Shown: positions 1 to 6,786, numbered from the stretch's first letter. The stretch is DNA of 8,307 nucleotides from Gemmatimonadota bacterium (GCA_002731735.1 PCCM01000016.1:1-8307); one strand, 5' to 3'. The notes: generated by a model from the letters alone, not told the origin. Made by a program: numbers and translations.

Positions 1-368
1 CGGAATTGATCGAGTCCTTGCAGACTCTAAACGCGGCTGAGATTCGGCTGGACGCGCCGATCGGCGACAGCGAAGACTCTCAGCTCGTGGAGCGCTTCAT
101 TTCCGAAGAGGCTGCAGAGCCTGAGCAGGATGTAGAAGGCAGGCTTTTGACCGAGACGGTCGGGGTCGCGCTGACGATGCTTGAAGCTCGGGATGCGAAG
201 GTTTTGCGCCTGTACTTCGGGCTTGAGGGAGAGCGTGAGCACACGTTGGAAGAGATCGGCAATTTACTCGGCGTTACACGAGAACGTATTCGCCAGCTCC
301 GTGACCGTGCACTCCGGCGGCTCCGTGAGGGTGGTAAGGGAGATGCCCTGGAGTCTTTCGCCGCGTGA
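1..368 (+). CDS. rpoD: Primary-type RNA polymerase sigma-70 factor, C-terminal part (5' end outside window)
   Basis: This is the last ~122 codons of a sigma-70 family factor, the subunit that directs RNA polymerase to -35/-10 promoters. The frame is already open at base 3, so the gene starts upstream; the TTG at 6 is internal. Seen: the LDAPIGD segment that precedes region 4 in RpoD-like sigmas, then region 4.1 (LEARDAKVLRLYFGLEGE) and the region 4.2 helix-turn-helix (LEEIGNLLGVTRERIRQL, encoded at about 243-302), which in this family reads the -35 element. The tail after the HTH is short and ends in a TGA at 366-368. LYFGL in place of the LRFGL common in proteobacterial RpoD resembles Bacteroidota-type primary sigmas. 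The gene is closed by a strong terminator 15 bp downstream. A group 2 (RpoD-like, non-essential) sigma cannot be excluded because regions 1-3 are not in the window. Confidence 0.88.
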   Translation, partial: ELIESLQTLNAAEIRLDAPIGDSEDSQLVERFISEEAAEPEQDVEGRLLTETVGVALTMLEARDAKVLRLYFGLEGEREHTLEEIGNLLGVTRERIRQLRDRALRRLREGGKGDALESFAA

Positions 369-383
369 TGTTCAGCGAGGGAT

Positions 384-436
384 GCCCCGCCCCCCGTGAG
401 GCCGATGGCCTTCGCGGGGGGTGGGGCTTTTTTTTT
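384..436 (+). terminator. Strong intrinsic terminator after the sigma factor gene
   Basis: Bases 384-396 (GCCCCGCCCCCCG) pair with 415-427 (CGGGGGGTGGGGC) over 13 bp with one G-T wobble. The loop carries a second small stem: 399-403 (AGGCC) pairs with 407-411 (GGCCT) around GAT. Nine T residues follow at 428-436. This is a canonical Rho-independent terminator for plus-strand transcription. There is no matching A-run on the left side, so it should act in one direction only. It separates the sigma gene from rsgA and leaves only 26 bp before the rsgA start codon. Confidence 0.93.
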
Positions 437-462
437 GCCGGTTGGCGGGGCGGTGACACAGC

Positions 463-1362
463 GTGAACGGGATGGTTCGCCAGGTCGGGGGTGGTGTCTA
501 CACGGTGGCCCTGGAGTCGGGGGAGATCGTCGAGGCTTCCTTGAGGGGTCGGCTTAAGCTCGAGGAACGAGCGGGGGACCAGGTGGTGATCGGCGACCGA
601 GTTAGTCTCGACGTAATCGACGAGGAGGCTCACGTCATCGAGGAGGTGTTTCCAAGGGCGACCGCGATCACCCGCAGCCGCTTCGGGGGCCGAACCATCA
701 AGGTTCTGGTTGCCAACGCCGACCGCCTGCTCGTCGTGGTGGCCGCTGCCCAGCCGAAGCCTCGCCGGGATTTGATCGACCGTCTTCTGGTTGTGGGCGA
801 GTCGGGAGGCGTGACGCCAGTGATCGTCGTGAACAAGGTAGACCTCGACGATGCCTTCGAAGTGGTGAGCGGACTCGAACAACTCTATTCGCCCCTCGGG
901 TATGACGTACTGCGGACCAGCGCAGTCGCAGGCGAAGGAATGGATCGGCTTGCGGAGCAGCTCTGCGAGGGGATCGCCGCACTCGCGGGTCCTTCGGGCG
1001 TCGGGAAGTCGAGCCTCGTGAATGCGCTCGAGCCGGAGCACGCGCTCAGAACCGGTGAGCTCAGCCGCAAGCGTGGCACGGGCCGGCACACGACCGTGAG
1101 TTCCAGCCTCATCCAGCTCCATTGTGGGGGTTTGGTGGCGGATACACCGGGGTTCAGCGACGTAGGAGTCTGGGGCGTACCCAGAGAGGAATTGGACCGT
1201 TGTTTCCCGGAGCTCCGCGCCTTGAGGTCCTCGTGCCGCTTCAGGGAGTGCAGCCACCTGCACGAGCCCGACTGTGCCGTCCGGCAGGCGTTGGATGAAG
1301 CTGCCATCGACCCGGGCCGCTTCGAGAGTTACAGCACCCTGTATGAGGAGTCAGTGTCTTGA
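463..1362 (+). CDS. rsgA: Small ribosomal subunit biogenesis GTPase RsgA (YjeQ family)
   Basis: RsgA is a ribosome-stimulated GTPase that acts late in 30S subunit maturation in the cytoplasm. The 299-residue protein shows the family's full architecture: an N-terminal OB-fold (about residues 1-65), then a circularly permuted GTPase domain in which G4 (NKVD, 124-127) and G5 (TSA, 152-154) come before G1 (GPSGVGKSS, 176-184), G2 (GRHTT, 207-211) and G3 (DTPG, 227-230). It ends in the zinc-binding knuckle with Cys258, Cys263, His265 and Cys271 (CRFRECSH...EPDC). All key residues are present and the length is normal. The GTG at 463 is chosen because GGCGGGGCGG lies about 9 bases upstream and an in-frame TGA (454-456) blocks further extension; the ATG at 472 is the alternative. 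No promoter is visible in the 26 bp after the upstream terminator. The 3' end overlaps the convergent ABC ATPase gene by 12 bp. Confidence 0.96.
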   Translation: MNGMVRQVGGGVYTVALESGEIVEASLRGRLKLEERAGDQVVIGDRVSLDVIDEEAHVIEEVFPRATAITRSRFGGRTIKVLVANADRLLVVVAAAQPKPRRDLIDRLLVVGESGGVTPVIVVNKVDLDDAFEVVSGLEQLYSPLGYDVLRTSAVAGEGMDRLAEQLCEGIAALAGPSGVGKSSLVNALEPEHALRTGELSRKRGTGRHTTVSSSLIQLHCGGLVADTPGFSDVGVWGVPREELDRCFPELRALRSSCRFRECSHLHEPDCAVRQALDEAAIDPGRFESYSTLYEESVS

Positions 1363-2181
1363 AAGAGGGGTCACTCGGGGTACACCCGTGGCCGGGTCGT
1401 TGCTGACCGAGATAGGCCACTCGTAGACACGCTTGAGCGTTTCTTCCCGCAGCACCTCTTCTGGTTCGCCCTCTGCCGCGACTCTACCGCGATCCAGGAG
1501 GAGCAATCTGTCCGCGAAGCGCGCGGCGAGATCGAGATGGTGGGTGATGAGGAAGACCGTCATCCCGGCGGCGGCGGACGCTCTGAGTAGCTCCAGAATT
1601 TCCATCTCGTGGCGGACGTCGAGGCTTGCCGTGGGTTCATCCAAGAGGAGCACGTTCGGCTCCTGTGCGAGTGCCCGGGCCACCCTGGTTCGCTGGACCT
1701 CACCACCGGACAACGTGGAGAGGTATCGCTGCGCCAGGTTGTCGACGTCGCACATTCGCATGGCTTCGGATATGGCCTCTTTGTCGGTCGGTGTCTCTGA
1801 TTGGAGGGCGCCCAAGTAGGGGTAGCGCCCCATCGCCACGAGCTCCCTCACTGTAATGGGAAAAGCGACAGACTCCGACTGCGTTACGACGCCGGCCTCC
1901 TGAGCCAGCGCCCGCCGATTCCAATCTGACACGGGCCGACCGAATACTTGGGTCTGACCCGCCTGATGCGGCACCATGCCGAGGAGCGCTCGAAGCAGGG
2001 TCGACTTCCCCGAGCCGTTCGGGCCCAAGACGGCGTAGAAGGAACCCCGCGGCACCGTCATGGAAACCGAATCGAGCGCGGGCGCGGGTGCATTGGGATA
2101 GTGGACCCTCAGCTCAGTCGCCCAGAGGGCCGCCGATGCATCATTCCTCGTTTCGGCTGGTTCCGTGGACTCGGTCGCCAC
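1351..2181 (-). CDS. btuD: ABC transporter ATP-binding protein, BtuD/FecE/HmuV type (cobalamin or iron-chelate import)
   Basis: This is the cytoplasmic ATPase that powers the importer encoded by the next two genes. In the 276-residue protein all ABC motifs are intact: Walker A GPNGSGKST (53-61), Q-loop Gln101, signature LSGGE (157-161), Walker B VLLLDE (177-182), D-loop SLD (186-188) and H-loop His214. The VRELVAMGRYPYLG segment after the Q-loop is characteristic of the FecE/BtuD/HmuV class of ATPases that pair with FecCD permeases. The GTG start at 2181 directly follows the TAA stop of the permease gene (TAAGTG), with GGAG five bases upstream inside the permease gene, so translation is probably coupled. 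The substrate is inferred from the BtuF-like binding protein; sequence alone cannot separate B12 from heme or siderophore ATPases. The 3' end runs 12 bp into convergent rsgA, with no hairpin seen between them. Confidence 0.93.
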   Translation of the reverse strand: MATESTEPAETRNDASAALWATELRVHYPNAPAPALDSVSMTVPRGSFYAVLGPNGSGKSTLLRALLGMVPHQAGQTQVFGRPVSDWNRRALAQEAGVVTQSESVAFPITVRELVAMGRYPYLGALQSETPTDKEAISEAMRMCDVDNLAQRYLSTLSGGEVQRTRVARALAQEPNVLLLDEPTASLDVRHEMEILELLRASAAAGMTVFLITHHLDLAARFADRLLLLDRGRVAAEGEPEEVLREETLKRVYEWPISVSNDPATGVPRVTPLSRH

Positions 2182-3195
2182 TTACGCTCCGACCCCAGTG
2201 CCAGCCCCGGCCCCCACACTGCGCCGAAGCAAGAGAAGAAAAAGTGGGACTCCTACGAACACCGTGATGACACCAATCGGTACCTCGGTGGGCGGCAGGA
2301 CGGTACGGGCTGCGATGTCCGCCAGCATGAGAAACACCGCTCCCGCGAGGAATGCAAGTGGAAGGAGGACTCGGTAGTCGGCACCGACCAAGAGCCGGAT
2401 GCTGTGGGGAACGATCAGCCCCACGAAGCCGATGACACCCGTGGCCGCTACTCCAGCGGCCGTCAGCAGCGAAGCGAGGACGTATGCCATTCGTTTGACG
2501 CGTTCCACGTCGGCTCCAAGGTAACCCGCAGTCTCCTCGCCGATCGCTAGGAGGTTCAGTGGACGAGCGAGACCAACGAGCGCGATTACTGCCGGGATGC
2601 TGTACAGAGTGACCATCCACACAGTGCGCCAGTCGGAGCCCACAAGGCTGCCCATCATCCACAGGACCGCGCTCCGCACTGTTCGTGCGTCCGAAATCGA
2701 GAGCACGAAGGCCATACAGGCCGTGAAGAAGGCCCCGACGACCACACCGGCCAAGAGTAGAACGCGCACGTCCACCTGGTCGTCAGCGGTGGCTGCGACT
2801 CTCAGCACGAGAAAGATCGCGACGAGCGCTCCCGCGAAAGCGGCGGCCGGTAGCGCCCAGGAAAGTGAGGCCGCCAGGCCGAGAGCTAGAGCGAGAACCG
2901 CTCCGGTGGCGGCTCCCCCCGAGATTCCGAGGATGTAGGGCTCGGCGAGTGGATTACGAAGTAGAGCCTGAAAAACGGCGCCTGAGAGCGAGAGCCCGCC
3001 TCCCACCAGAATGGCCATCACCGCTCGAGGGGCGCGGAGCCCCACTACGATCCGCCGGTCATTGATATCCCCCTCGCCAAGTAGAGCCGCGAACACCTGG
3101 CCGGGCGTGAGGTCAGCCTCGCCGACAAGGATGCTCAGCAGGAAGACGAGGACCACGGCGAGACCCAATACGGCTGCCCAGGTAATGGGCTTCAT
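2182..3195 (-). CDS. btuC: ABC transporter permease, BtuC/FecCD family
   Basis: This is the inner-membrane channel subunit of the importer, working as a homodimer in this family. The 337-residue protein is strongly hydrophobic throughout and near the usual FecCD length (BtuC is about 326 residues with ten helices). Family hallmarks are visible: LRAPR (53-57), SGAVFQALLRNPLAEP around 71-86 followed by YILGISGGA, and GFVGLIVPHSIR (256-267), which in BtuC lies by the cytoplasmic helix that contacts the ATPase. The protein ends in an odd Gly/Ala-rich tail (about 328-337). The ATG at 3195 overlaps the TGA stop of the binding-protein gene in an ATGA junction, with AAGGG a few bases upstream, indicating translational coupling. 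The family assignment is firm; cobalamin specificity is inferred from the neighbouring BtuF-like protein. Confidence 0.93.
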   Translation of the reverse strand: MKPITWAAVLGLAVVLVFLLSILVGEADLTPGQVFAALLGEGDINDRRIVVGLRAPRAVMAILVGGGLSLSGAVFQALLRNPLAEPYILGISGGAATGAVLALALGLAASLSWALPAAAFAGALVAIFLVLRVAATADDQVDVRVLLLAGVVVGAFFTACMAFVLSISDARTVRSAVLWMMGSLVGSDWRTVWMVTLYSIPAVIALVGLARPLNLLAIGEETAGYLGADVERVKRMAYVLASLLTAAGVAATGVIGFVGLIVPHSIRLLVGADYRVLLPLAFLAGAVFLMLADIAARTVLPPTEVPIGVITVFVGVPLFLLLLRRSVGAGAGTGVGA

Positions 3196-4088
3196 CGGGG
3201 CCCTTGATCGAAGGCTCCAGGATGAATCAGGCGTGCGATGTCCCGGGCGGCTCGACCGAGCCCGGGGCCGGGAATCTCAACGGAGGCCGGTAGAGCGGCG
3301 CTCCGCACATGTGCGAGCAGCGGAGGGGGTGTCAGTCCCTCGGGCAGGAGGATCAGGTCCAACTCCCGAGCGAGGAGTGCCTCCATACTCACCGGAGCGT
3401 ACAACGGGCCGAGGTCATCGAAAACGTTGTTTCCACCTGCGACCGTCATGAGCTCGTCGATGTACGTACCCGGGCCGGCCACCCAGGGGGGATCGCCACC
3501 GAGGAGGTACACGACGCGGGGCTCGGGAAGCTCAGCCACTCGTCGAGCCACGTCGTCGAGGGTGTCACGGATCTCACGGAGCACCAAGTCTGCGGCCTCG
3601 GACTCGCCCATGATTCTCCCGAGGTCACCGATGATGGTCAGGACGTCGTCGATTCCGTCGGGCTGGACGGCGAAGTGGGGAGTCCCCAAATCGGTGAGGC
3701 GTTCGGCTGTAGCCAGGTCCGAATCACCGGCGAAGCGGATCACGAGGTCGAGATCCAGAGAGACCAGAATCTCCAGGTTGGGCTGGAGGCCGCCGCCCAC
3801 GGACGGTAGCCCGGAAAGCTCCGGCATACGGTCGTAGTCCGTTCGGCCGGCTAGGTGGTTGGCGACGCCCATCTCCAGAAGTGCTTCTGTGGCCGAAGGA
3901 ACCAGAGAGACGATTCTCCGGGGCGCTGCTTGGAAAGTGTGTCGGGTTCCGGCGGCGTCGATCAGTTGGATGGGGTAGCCCGCCGGGGAGTCCTCGGGCT
4001 CGCCAGCGCCGCCCGCCGCCTGTTGGCTAGAGAACGTGTCGCAGCCGACCAGGGCCGCCACGAGCAACCATATGACCGAACGACGCAT
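3192..4088 (-). CDS. btuF: BtuF-like cobalamin/corrinoid-binding lipoprotein of the ABC importer
   Basis: This is the substrate-binding component, predicted to be membrane-anchored in the periplasm. The chosen start, ATG at 4088 (298 residues), begins a short lipoprotein signal (MRRSVIWLLVAALVGC) with lipobox LVGC and lipidated Cys16. The reading frame is open to 4205, but that extension has no signal-peptide character and would overlap the upstream gene by about 97 bp. After a low-complexity linker (17-37) comes a class III periplasmic-binding fold: RIVSLVPSATE (58-68), TDYD (83-86), VGGGLQPNLE (97-106), a long inter-lobe helix around 160-187, DPPW (199-202) and AGGNNVF (217-223). This order matches E. 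coli BtuF closely (SxxNTE, SDYP, NLE, NPPF, CGGENIF, by recall). Heme or siderophore binding is the main alternative. It follows the unknown lipoprotein gene after 20 bp and overlaps the permease gene by 4 nt. Confidence 0.88.
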   Translation of the reverse strand: MRRSVIWLLVAALVGCDTFSSQQAAGGAGEPEDSPAGYPIQLIDAAGTRHTFQAAPRRIVSLVPSATEALLEMGVANHLAGRTDYDRMPELSGLPSVGGGLQPNLEILVSLDLDLVIRFAGDSDLATAERLTDLGTPHFAVQPDGIDDVLTIIGDLGRIMGESEAADLVLREIRDTLDDVARRVAELPEPRVVYLLGGDPPWVAGPGTYIDELMTVAGGNNVFDDLGPLYAPVSMEALLARELDLILLPEGLTPPPLLAHVRSAALPASVEIPGPGLGRAARDIARLIHPGAFDQGPR

Positions 4089-4108
4089 GCTTCGCTCGCC
4101 CAGCGCGC

Positions 4109-5122
4109 CTAGCGCCCCAGCCCTGAAGACGTAGGAGCAAGTCCGCATGGGTCCCGGTAGTCTTCCACCCAGTCTCCTCCCTGTCGGGTCAGCGTGGAGA
4201 GCCACATGGACTGTTCGCCCATGACCTCGATCACCATTTCCTCGCTTCCGTCTCCGTCGATATCGAGGTGGTCGAAGTAACGTGTGGCACCCTTTCCGTC
4301 GAGGGAGCTCAATCGGTAGTCCACGTAAGTGCGTCTGTAGTCCGCTCCGTTATCATCATCCGCCGTTAGGAAGATCGAGTATGCTTCACGGGGCGCCGGG
4401 CCTACTGCGAGATCGTCGTCGGATACGAACGTAGCGACCACGGTCGGCGTCGCACCGGGCCGGGCCCGAAACACCTGGATGTCCTGCCGGATATCTCTCA
4501 CATCTCCGGGAAAAAACACACCGACGTCCCGAAGGACTCGCAGCGCCATCCTGAGTGAGGTGTTCCGGAGCTCTGTTGTTTGGGCGACGGGAGAATAGGT
4601 GCCGTACCCAAGTTGGCTTCCTTCCCGCGCCGGAGCGGCGAGAAATTTCTGGACCGCCGATACGGTCGGTATCAACTGGATCTGGCCCCGGACCTGGGGC
4701 CGCACCCTGCAATACCGCTCGTCCACCGAAAAACTTTCGGCGCTGAAGCTCCCGATCTGAGCCCCTTCGGAGAACAGCGTAAACTGCAGGCCCGGTGTCA
4801 GGTGATCTGACGCGAACGCTCTGCTCGCCTCGACGGATCCGATGCCCTCGATCGGGGAAAGCCCGTCGGGCCCGATTTCCGCCACAGGCACCAGGGTCGC
4901 CTCCTCTCCGTCTCGGTAGCCCAGGTACAACACCGGCCCCAAGGATGGCCCTTCCTGAACAGTGTCCCCGACGACCTCTGCGTCGGCGGGTGGCCGGTCG
5001 GAAACCAGGCTATCGGACGGGGAACGCAGGCTCACGTCGATCCCGCCCCATTCCACGTTGTCGCAGCCTGTAACGACGATTACAATCCCGAATAACAGGA
5101 GCCTTTGGAGGGTTGTGTTCAT
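4109..5122 (-). CDS. Uncharacterised lipoprotein with a C-terminal DxDxDG motif, first gene of the importer unit
   Basis: I do not recognise this family. The 337-residue protein starts with a lipoprotein signal peptide (MNTTLQRLLLFGIVIVVTGC; lipobox VTGC, Cys20) and is otherwise soluble, so it should be anchored at the cell envelope. A disordered Ser/Pro/Asp-rich linker (about 25-60) leads to a mostly beta-looking body. Near the C-terminus, DIDGDG (287-292) within FDHLDIDGDGSEEMVIEV resembles the calcium-binding DxDxDG loops of FG-GAP/VCBS-like repeats. Two cysteines (138 and 326) could form a disulfide in the mature protein. It ends with TAG 20 bp before the BtuF-like start, so it is probably co-transcribed with the importer. 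Its ATG at 5122 has no obvious Shine-Dalgarno sequence, and I find no convincing minus-strand promoter. Its 5' end overlaps the divergent membrane-protein gene by 18 bp if that gene starts at 5105. A link to corrinoid uptake is only by position. Confidence 0.82.
   Translation of the reverse strand: MNTTLQRLLLFGIVIVVTGCDNVEWGGIDVSLRSPSDSLVSDRPPADAEVVGDTVQEGPSLGPVLYLGYRDGEEATLVPVAEIGPDGLSPIEGIGSVEASRAFASDHLTPGLQFTLFSEGAQIGSFSAESFSVDERYCRVRPQVRGQIQLIPTVSAVQKFLAAPAREGSQLGYGTYSPVAQTTELRNTSLRMALRVLRDVGVFFPGDVRDIRQDIQVFRARPGATPTVVATFVSDDDLAVGPAPREAYSIFLTADDDNGADYRRTYVDYRLSSLDGKGATRYFDHLDIDGDGSEEMVIEVMGEQSMWLSTLTRQGGDWVEDYRDPCGLAPTSSGLGR
5058..5086 (+). promoter_or_regulatory. Putative sigma-70 promoter for the membrane protein / SbcD-like / SbcC-like unit
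   Basis: TTGTCG (5058-5063, 4 of 6 matches to TTGACA) is separated by exactly 17 bp from TACAAT (5081-5086, 5 of 6 matches to TATAAT). Transcription would start near 5093-5095, just before the AGGAG at 5097-5101 and the TTG start at 5105. The site lies inside the first codons of the divergent lipoprotein gene, in the stretch encoding its signal peptide, which is locally AT-richer because of hydrophobic codons. A chance match is therefore possible. Confidence 0.5.
5097..5101 (+). promoter_or_regulatory. Shine-Dalgarno AGGAG that favours the TTG start at 5105
   Basis: AGGAG sits three bases before the TTG at 5105, a short spacing. The later in-frame TTG at 5150 has no recognisable ribosome binding site, and an in-frame TAA at 5093-5095 blocks longer starts. 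The site therefore supports 5105, which makes the gene overlap the divergent lipoprotein gene by 18 bp. Confidence 0.45.
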
Positions 5123-5746
5123 GCGGAAAAGCTATCTGGGCTTGCTCCATTGAGGAAGGGATTAGGGTGGGCACCGGCGTTCGTCGCAGGTTTTGGGGCA
5201 GGGGCGTCGGGCACCGTGGCTGTCGGTCTTCTACTGTACTCCGGAGAGGGACTGCTCAGATCGCTGGCGCTGATCGTGGCGACCGCGCTCGGGGCTTTCA
5301 GTTTGGGCCTGGGTACGGGCGGACCGCCCAGCGACTGGAACCAAGCGCTGGAGTCTCTTCGGAGACGTTGGCTTTTCGTGCTGGTAGCCTTTGCTGCTGC
5401 GGCCGGGTTCGCGTTCGTATGGGATGTTTTTGCGGCCTTCGGTGGGTCAGCGACGACACAGGCGCTGGGACTCGCTCTGCTTGCGGGCCTCCCGCTCTAT
5501 GCCTGCGGTCACCTCTTGAGAGGCATAAACGCGGCGCGGATGATGGCTGGCCTGACGGGTGACGGTGCGTTGGCATCGCTAGGCGCCGCCGCCGGCGTGT
5601 TGGTGACCGGTCTCGGTGCTCTCACTCGCGTCGGAGTGCCCTCGTTCGTGCTGTTCCTGATCGTCATACTCTCGGGGACTGCGCGTCTTCAGGGGTGGGT
5701 CCTGCGGCCCGAGGCGCTCGACACAGCCGGGCCCGAGACGCAGTGA
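5105..5746 (+). CDS. Uncharacterised six-helix membrane protein, first gene of the SbcD/SbcC-like unit
   Basis: I do not recognise this family. The 213-residue protein has about six predicted membrane helices, roughly residues 23-45, 50-71, 89-112, 117-138, 154-173 and 176-194. They are rich in Gly, Ala and Leu, with small basic loops (RKGLG at 17-21, RRR at 86-88, RGINAAR at 139-145). By the positive-inside rule these basic loops suggest a cytoplasmic N-terminus. There are no catalytic-looking motifs and no signal peptide. The start is uncertain: TTG 5105 has an AGGAG and a promoter upstream, while TTG 5150 would avoid the overlap with the divergent gene and lose 15 residues. The TGA stop overlaps the GTG start of the SbcD-like gene (GTGA, 5743-5746), so the two are very likely translated together. 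Membrane-tethering or regulating the following pair is a guess from position. Confidence 0.82.
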   Translation: MEGCVHAEKLSGLAPLRKGLGWAPAFVAGFGAGASGTVAVGLLLYSGEGLLRSLALIVATALGAFSLGLGTGGPPSDWNQALESLRRRWLFVLVAFAAAAGFAFVWDVFAAFGGSATTQALGLALLAGLPLYACGHLLRGINAARMMAGLTGDGALASLGAAAGVLVTGLGALTRVGVPSFVLFLIVILSGTARLQGWVLRPEALDTAGPETQ

Positions 5747-6786
5747 TCATCGCGCACCTGTCGGATCTGCATCTCGGTTATCGGGCTTTCGGAAATATGG
5801 AGCAGGGCAGAAATGTTCGAGAGGCCGATGTCGCCCGTGCCTTTCACCAGGCGATCCAGAGGATCCGCGAGATCGCCCCGTCCGTGGTGCTCGTGGCCGG
5901 CGACGTTTTCGATCGGCCCGAGCCCCCCCACTCCGCGCTCGTCGCGCTCGCCCAGGGGTTGCAGTCGTTGAGAAAGGCGCTCCCGGATACGCCGGTCCTG
6001 ATGGCGGCCGGAGCCCGTGACACACCGGCCGGTCCGGCCGATCCAGGTTCCCTGGCTGCCTTCGATACGCTGCCGGGCGTCGAGGCCGTCACCGCAACGA
6101 CCCGGTCTGTTTACTACTCACGATTGGATCTGAACGTAGTCCTCGTCCCACACCGATCGACGATCCAGGGTCCCGGGCCCTTGGTGGAACCGAACCCGGA
6201 TGCGCGATGGAACGTGCTCGTGGCGTATGGATCGGTGGATCGGGAGGAGACCGTGCTTCTCTCATTGAACTCGGCTGATTGGGATTACGTGGCGCTGGGG
6301 CACGAACACTTTCGACGCGAGCTGGTGCCCGGCGTGCACTACGCAGGCGCGCTCGAGCGGGTGGGGGCCACACCTTGGGAGGAGGCGGCTGAAGAAAAAG
6401 GCTTCCTGACGTACGATCTCGAGTCCGGGCAGGTTCGGTTTCATCCGATCCACGGTCGTCCGGTCGTATCACTGGAACCCATCCCGTTCGAAGCAGATCG
6501 GCCCGAACGGCTGAGGGAGCGGGTCGGGGAGGTGCTGGTCGAGGTGCCCGGCGGCATCGAAGAGAAGATCGTTCGGATTCGAATTCAAGGGTTACCAGCG
6601 CAAAGGTTGGACCTTCTCAACGGTGTGTTGCCTGAGTATAGGCGGCGTGCACTACACCTCGAAGTGCAGCTCGATGACGAGCCGCTAGGGCATCTGGGGC
6701 ATCCCACCCAGGAGATGAAGCCGTCCACTAGGCTGGCTTCCAGGTTGGCTGAGCACCTTGCGGGTCTCCTCGAACGTCGGGGGTAG
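5743..6786 (+). CDS. SbcD/Mre11-like metallophosphoesterase with altered active-site motifs
   Basis: This is a 347-residue calcineurin-like phosphoesterase of the SbcD/Mre11 family, whose usual members are Mn-dependent nucleases in a complex with SbcC/Rad50. Family features seen: DLHLGY (8-13, Asp8 and His10), an FxxAF-like helix, GDVFD (53-57, metal ligand Asp54), GHEH (186-189, His187 and His189), YAGALER (200-206) and EKGF (218-221), then a C-terminal capping domain from about 235. Two motifs are changed. GNHD is replaced by GARD (90-93), losing the metal-binding Asn and the catalytic His, and the next motif's His is Tyr162 (VLVAYG). Canonical nuclease activity is therefore doubtful. I start the gene at GTG 5743, which overlaps the previous stop and gives the family-typical MIIAHLSDLHLG; starting at GTG 5695 would add 16 unrelated residues. 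It is coupled to the next gene through TAGTG. Confidence 0.9.
   Translation: MIIAHLSDLHLGYRAFGNMEQGRNVREADVARAFHQAIQRIREIAPSVVLVAGDVFDRPEPPHSALVALAQGLQSLRKALPDTPVLMAAGARDTPAGPADPGSLAAFDTLPGVEAVTATTRSVYYSRLDLNVVLVPHRSTIQGPGPLVEPNPDARWNVLVAYGSVDREETVLLSLNSADWDYVALGHEHFRRELVPGVHYAGALERVGATPWEEAAEEKGFLTYDLESGQVRFHPIHGRPVVSLEPIPFEADRPERLRERVGEVLVEVPGGIEEKIVRIRIQGLPAQRLDLLNGVLPEYRRRALHLEVQLDDEPLGHLGHPTQEMKPSTRLASRLAEHLAGLLERRG

Noticed and set aside
274..1263. 329-codon open frame on the minus strand
   Set aside because: It lies entirely antisense to rsgA and the sigma tail. Its translation is low-complexity (His/Arg/Pro-rich) with no recognisable domain, a usual by-product of GC-rich coding DNA.
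1948..2550. 200-codon plus-strand open frame
   Set aside because: It is antisense to the ATPase and permease genes, both of which have full family motifs. Its own translation has no recognisable features.
4089..4205. Longer start for the BtuF-like protein (ATG at 4205)
   Set aside because: The added 39 residues are Arg/Gly-rich, precede a proper lipoprotein signal peptide and would overlap the upstream gene by about 97 bp.
5123..5250. Cobalamin riboswitch or minus-strand promoter ahead of the importer unit
   Set aside because: I looked for a B12-box-like GCCACTG and for -35/-10 pairs on the minus strand. Only weak partial matches (TAGCTT at 5134-5129) were found, and the region is coding on the other strand.
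5695..5742. Longer start for the SbcD-like protein (GTG at 5695)
   Set aside because: The extra 16 residues are unrelated to the family. GTG 5743 gives the normal N-terminus directly before SDLHLG and overlaps the previous stop.
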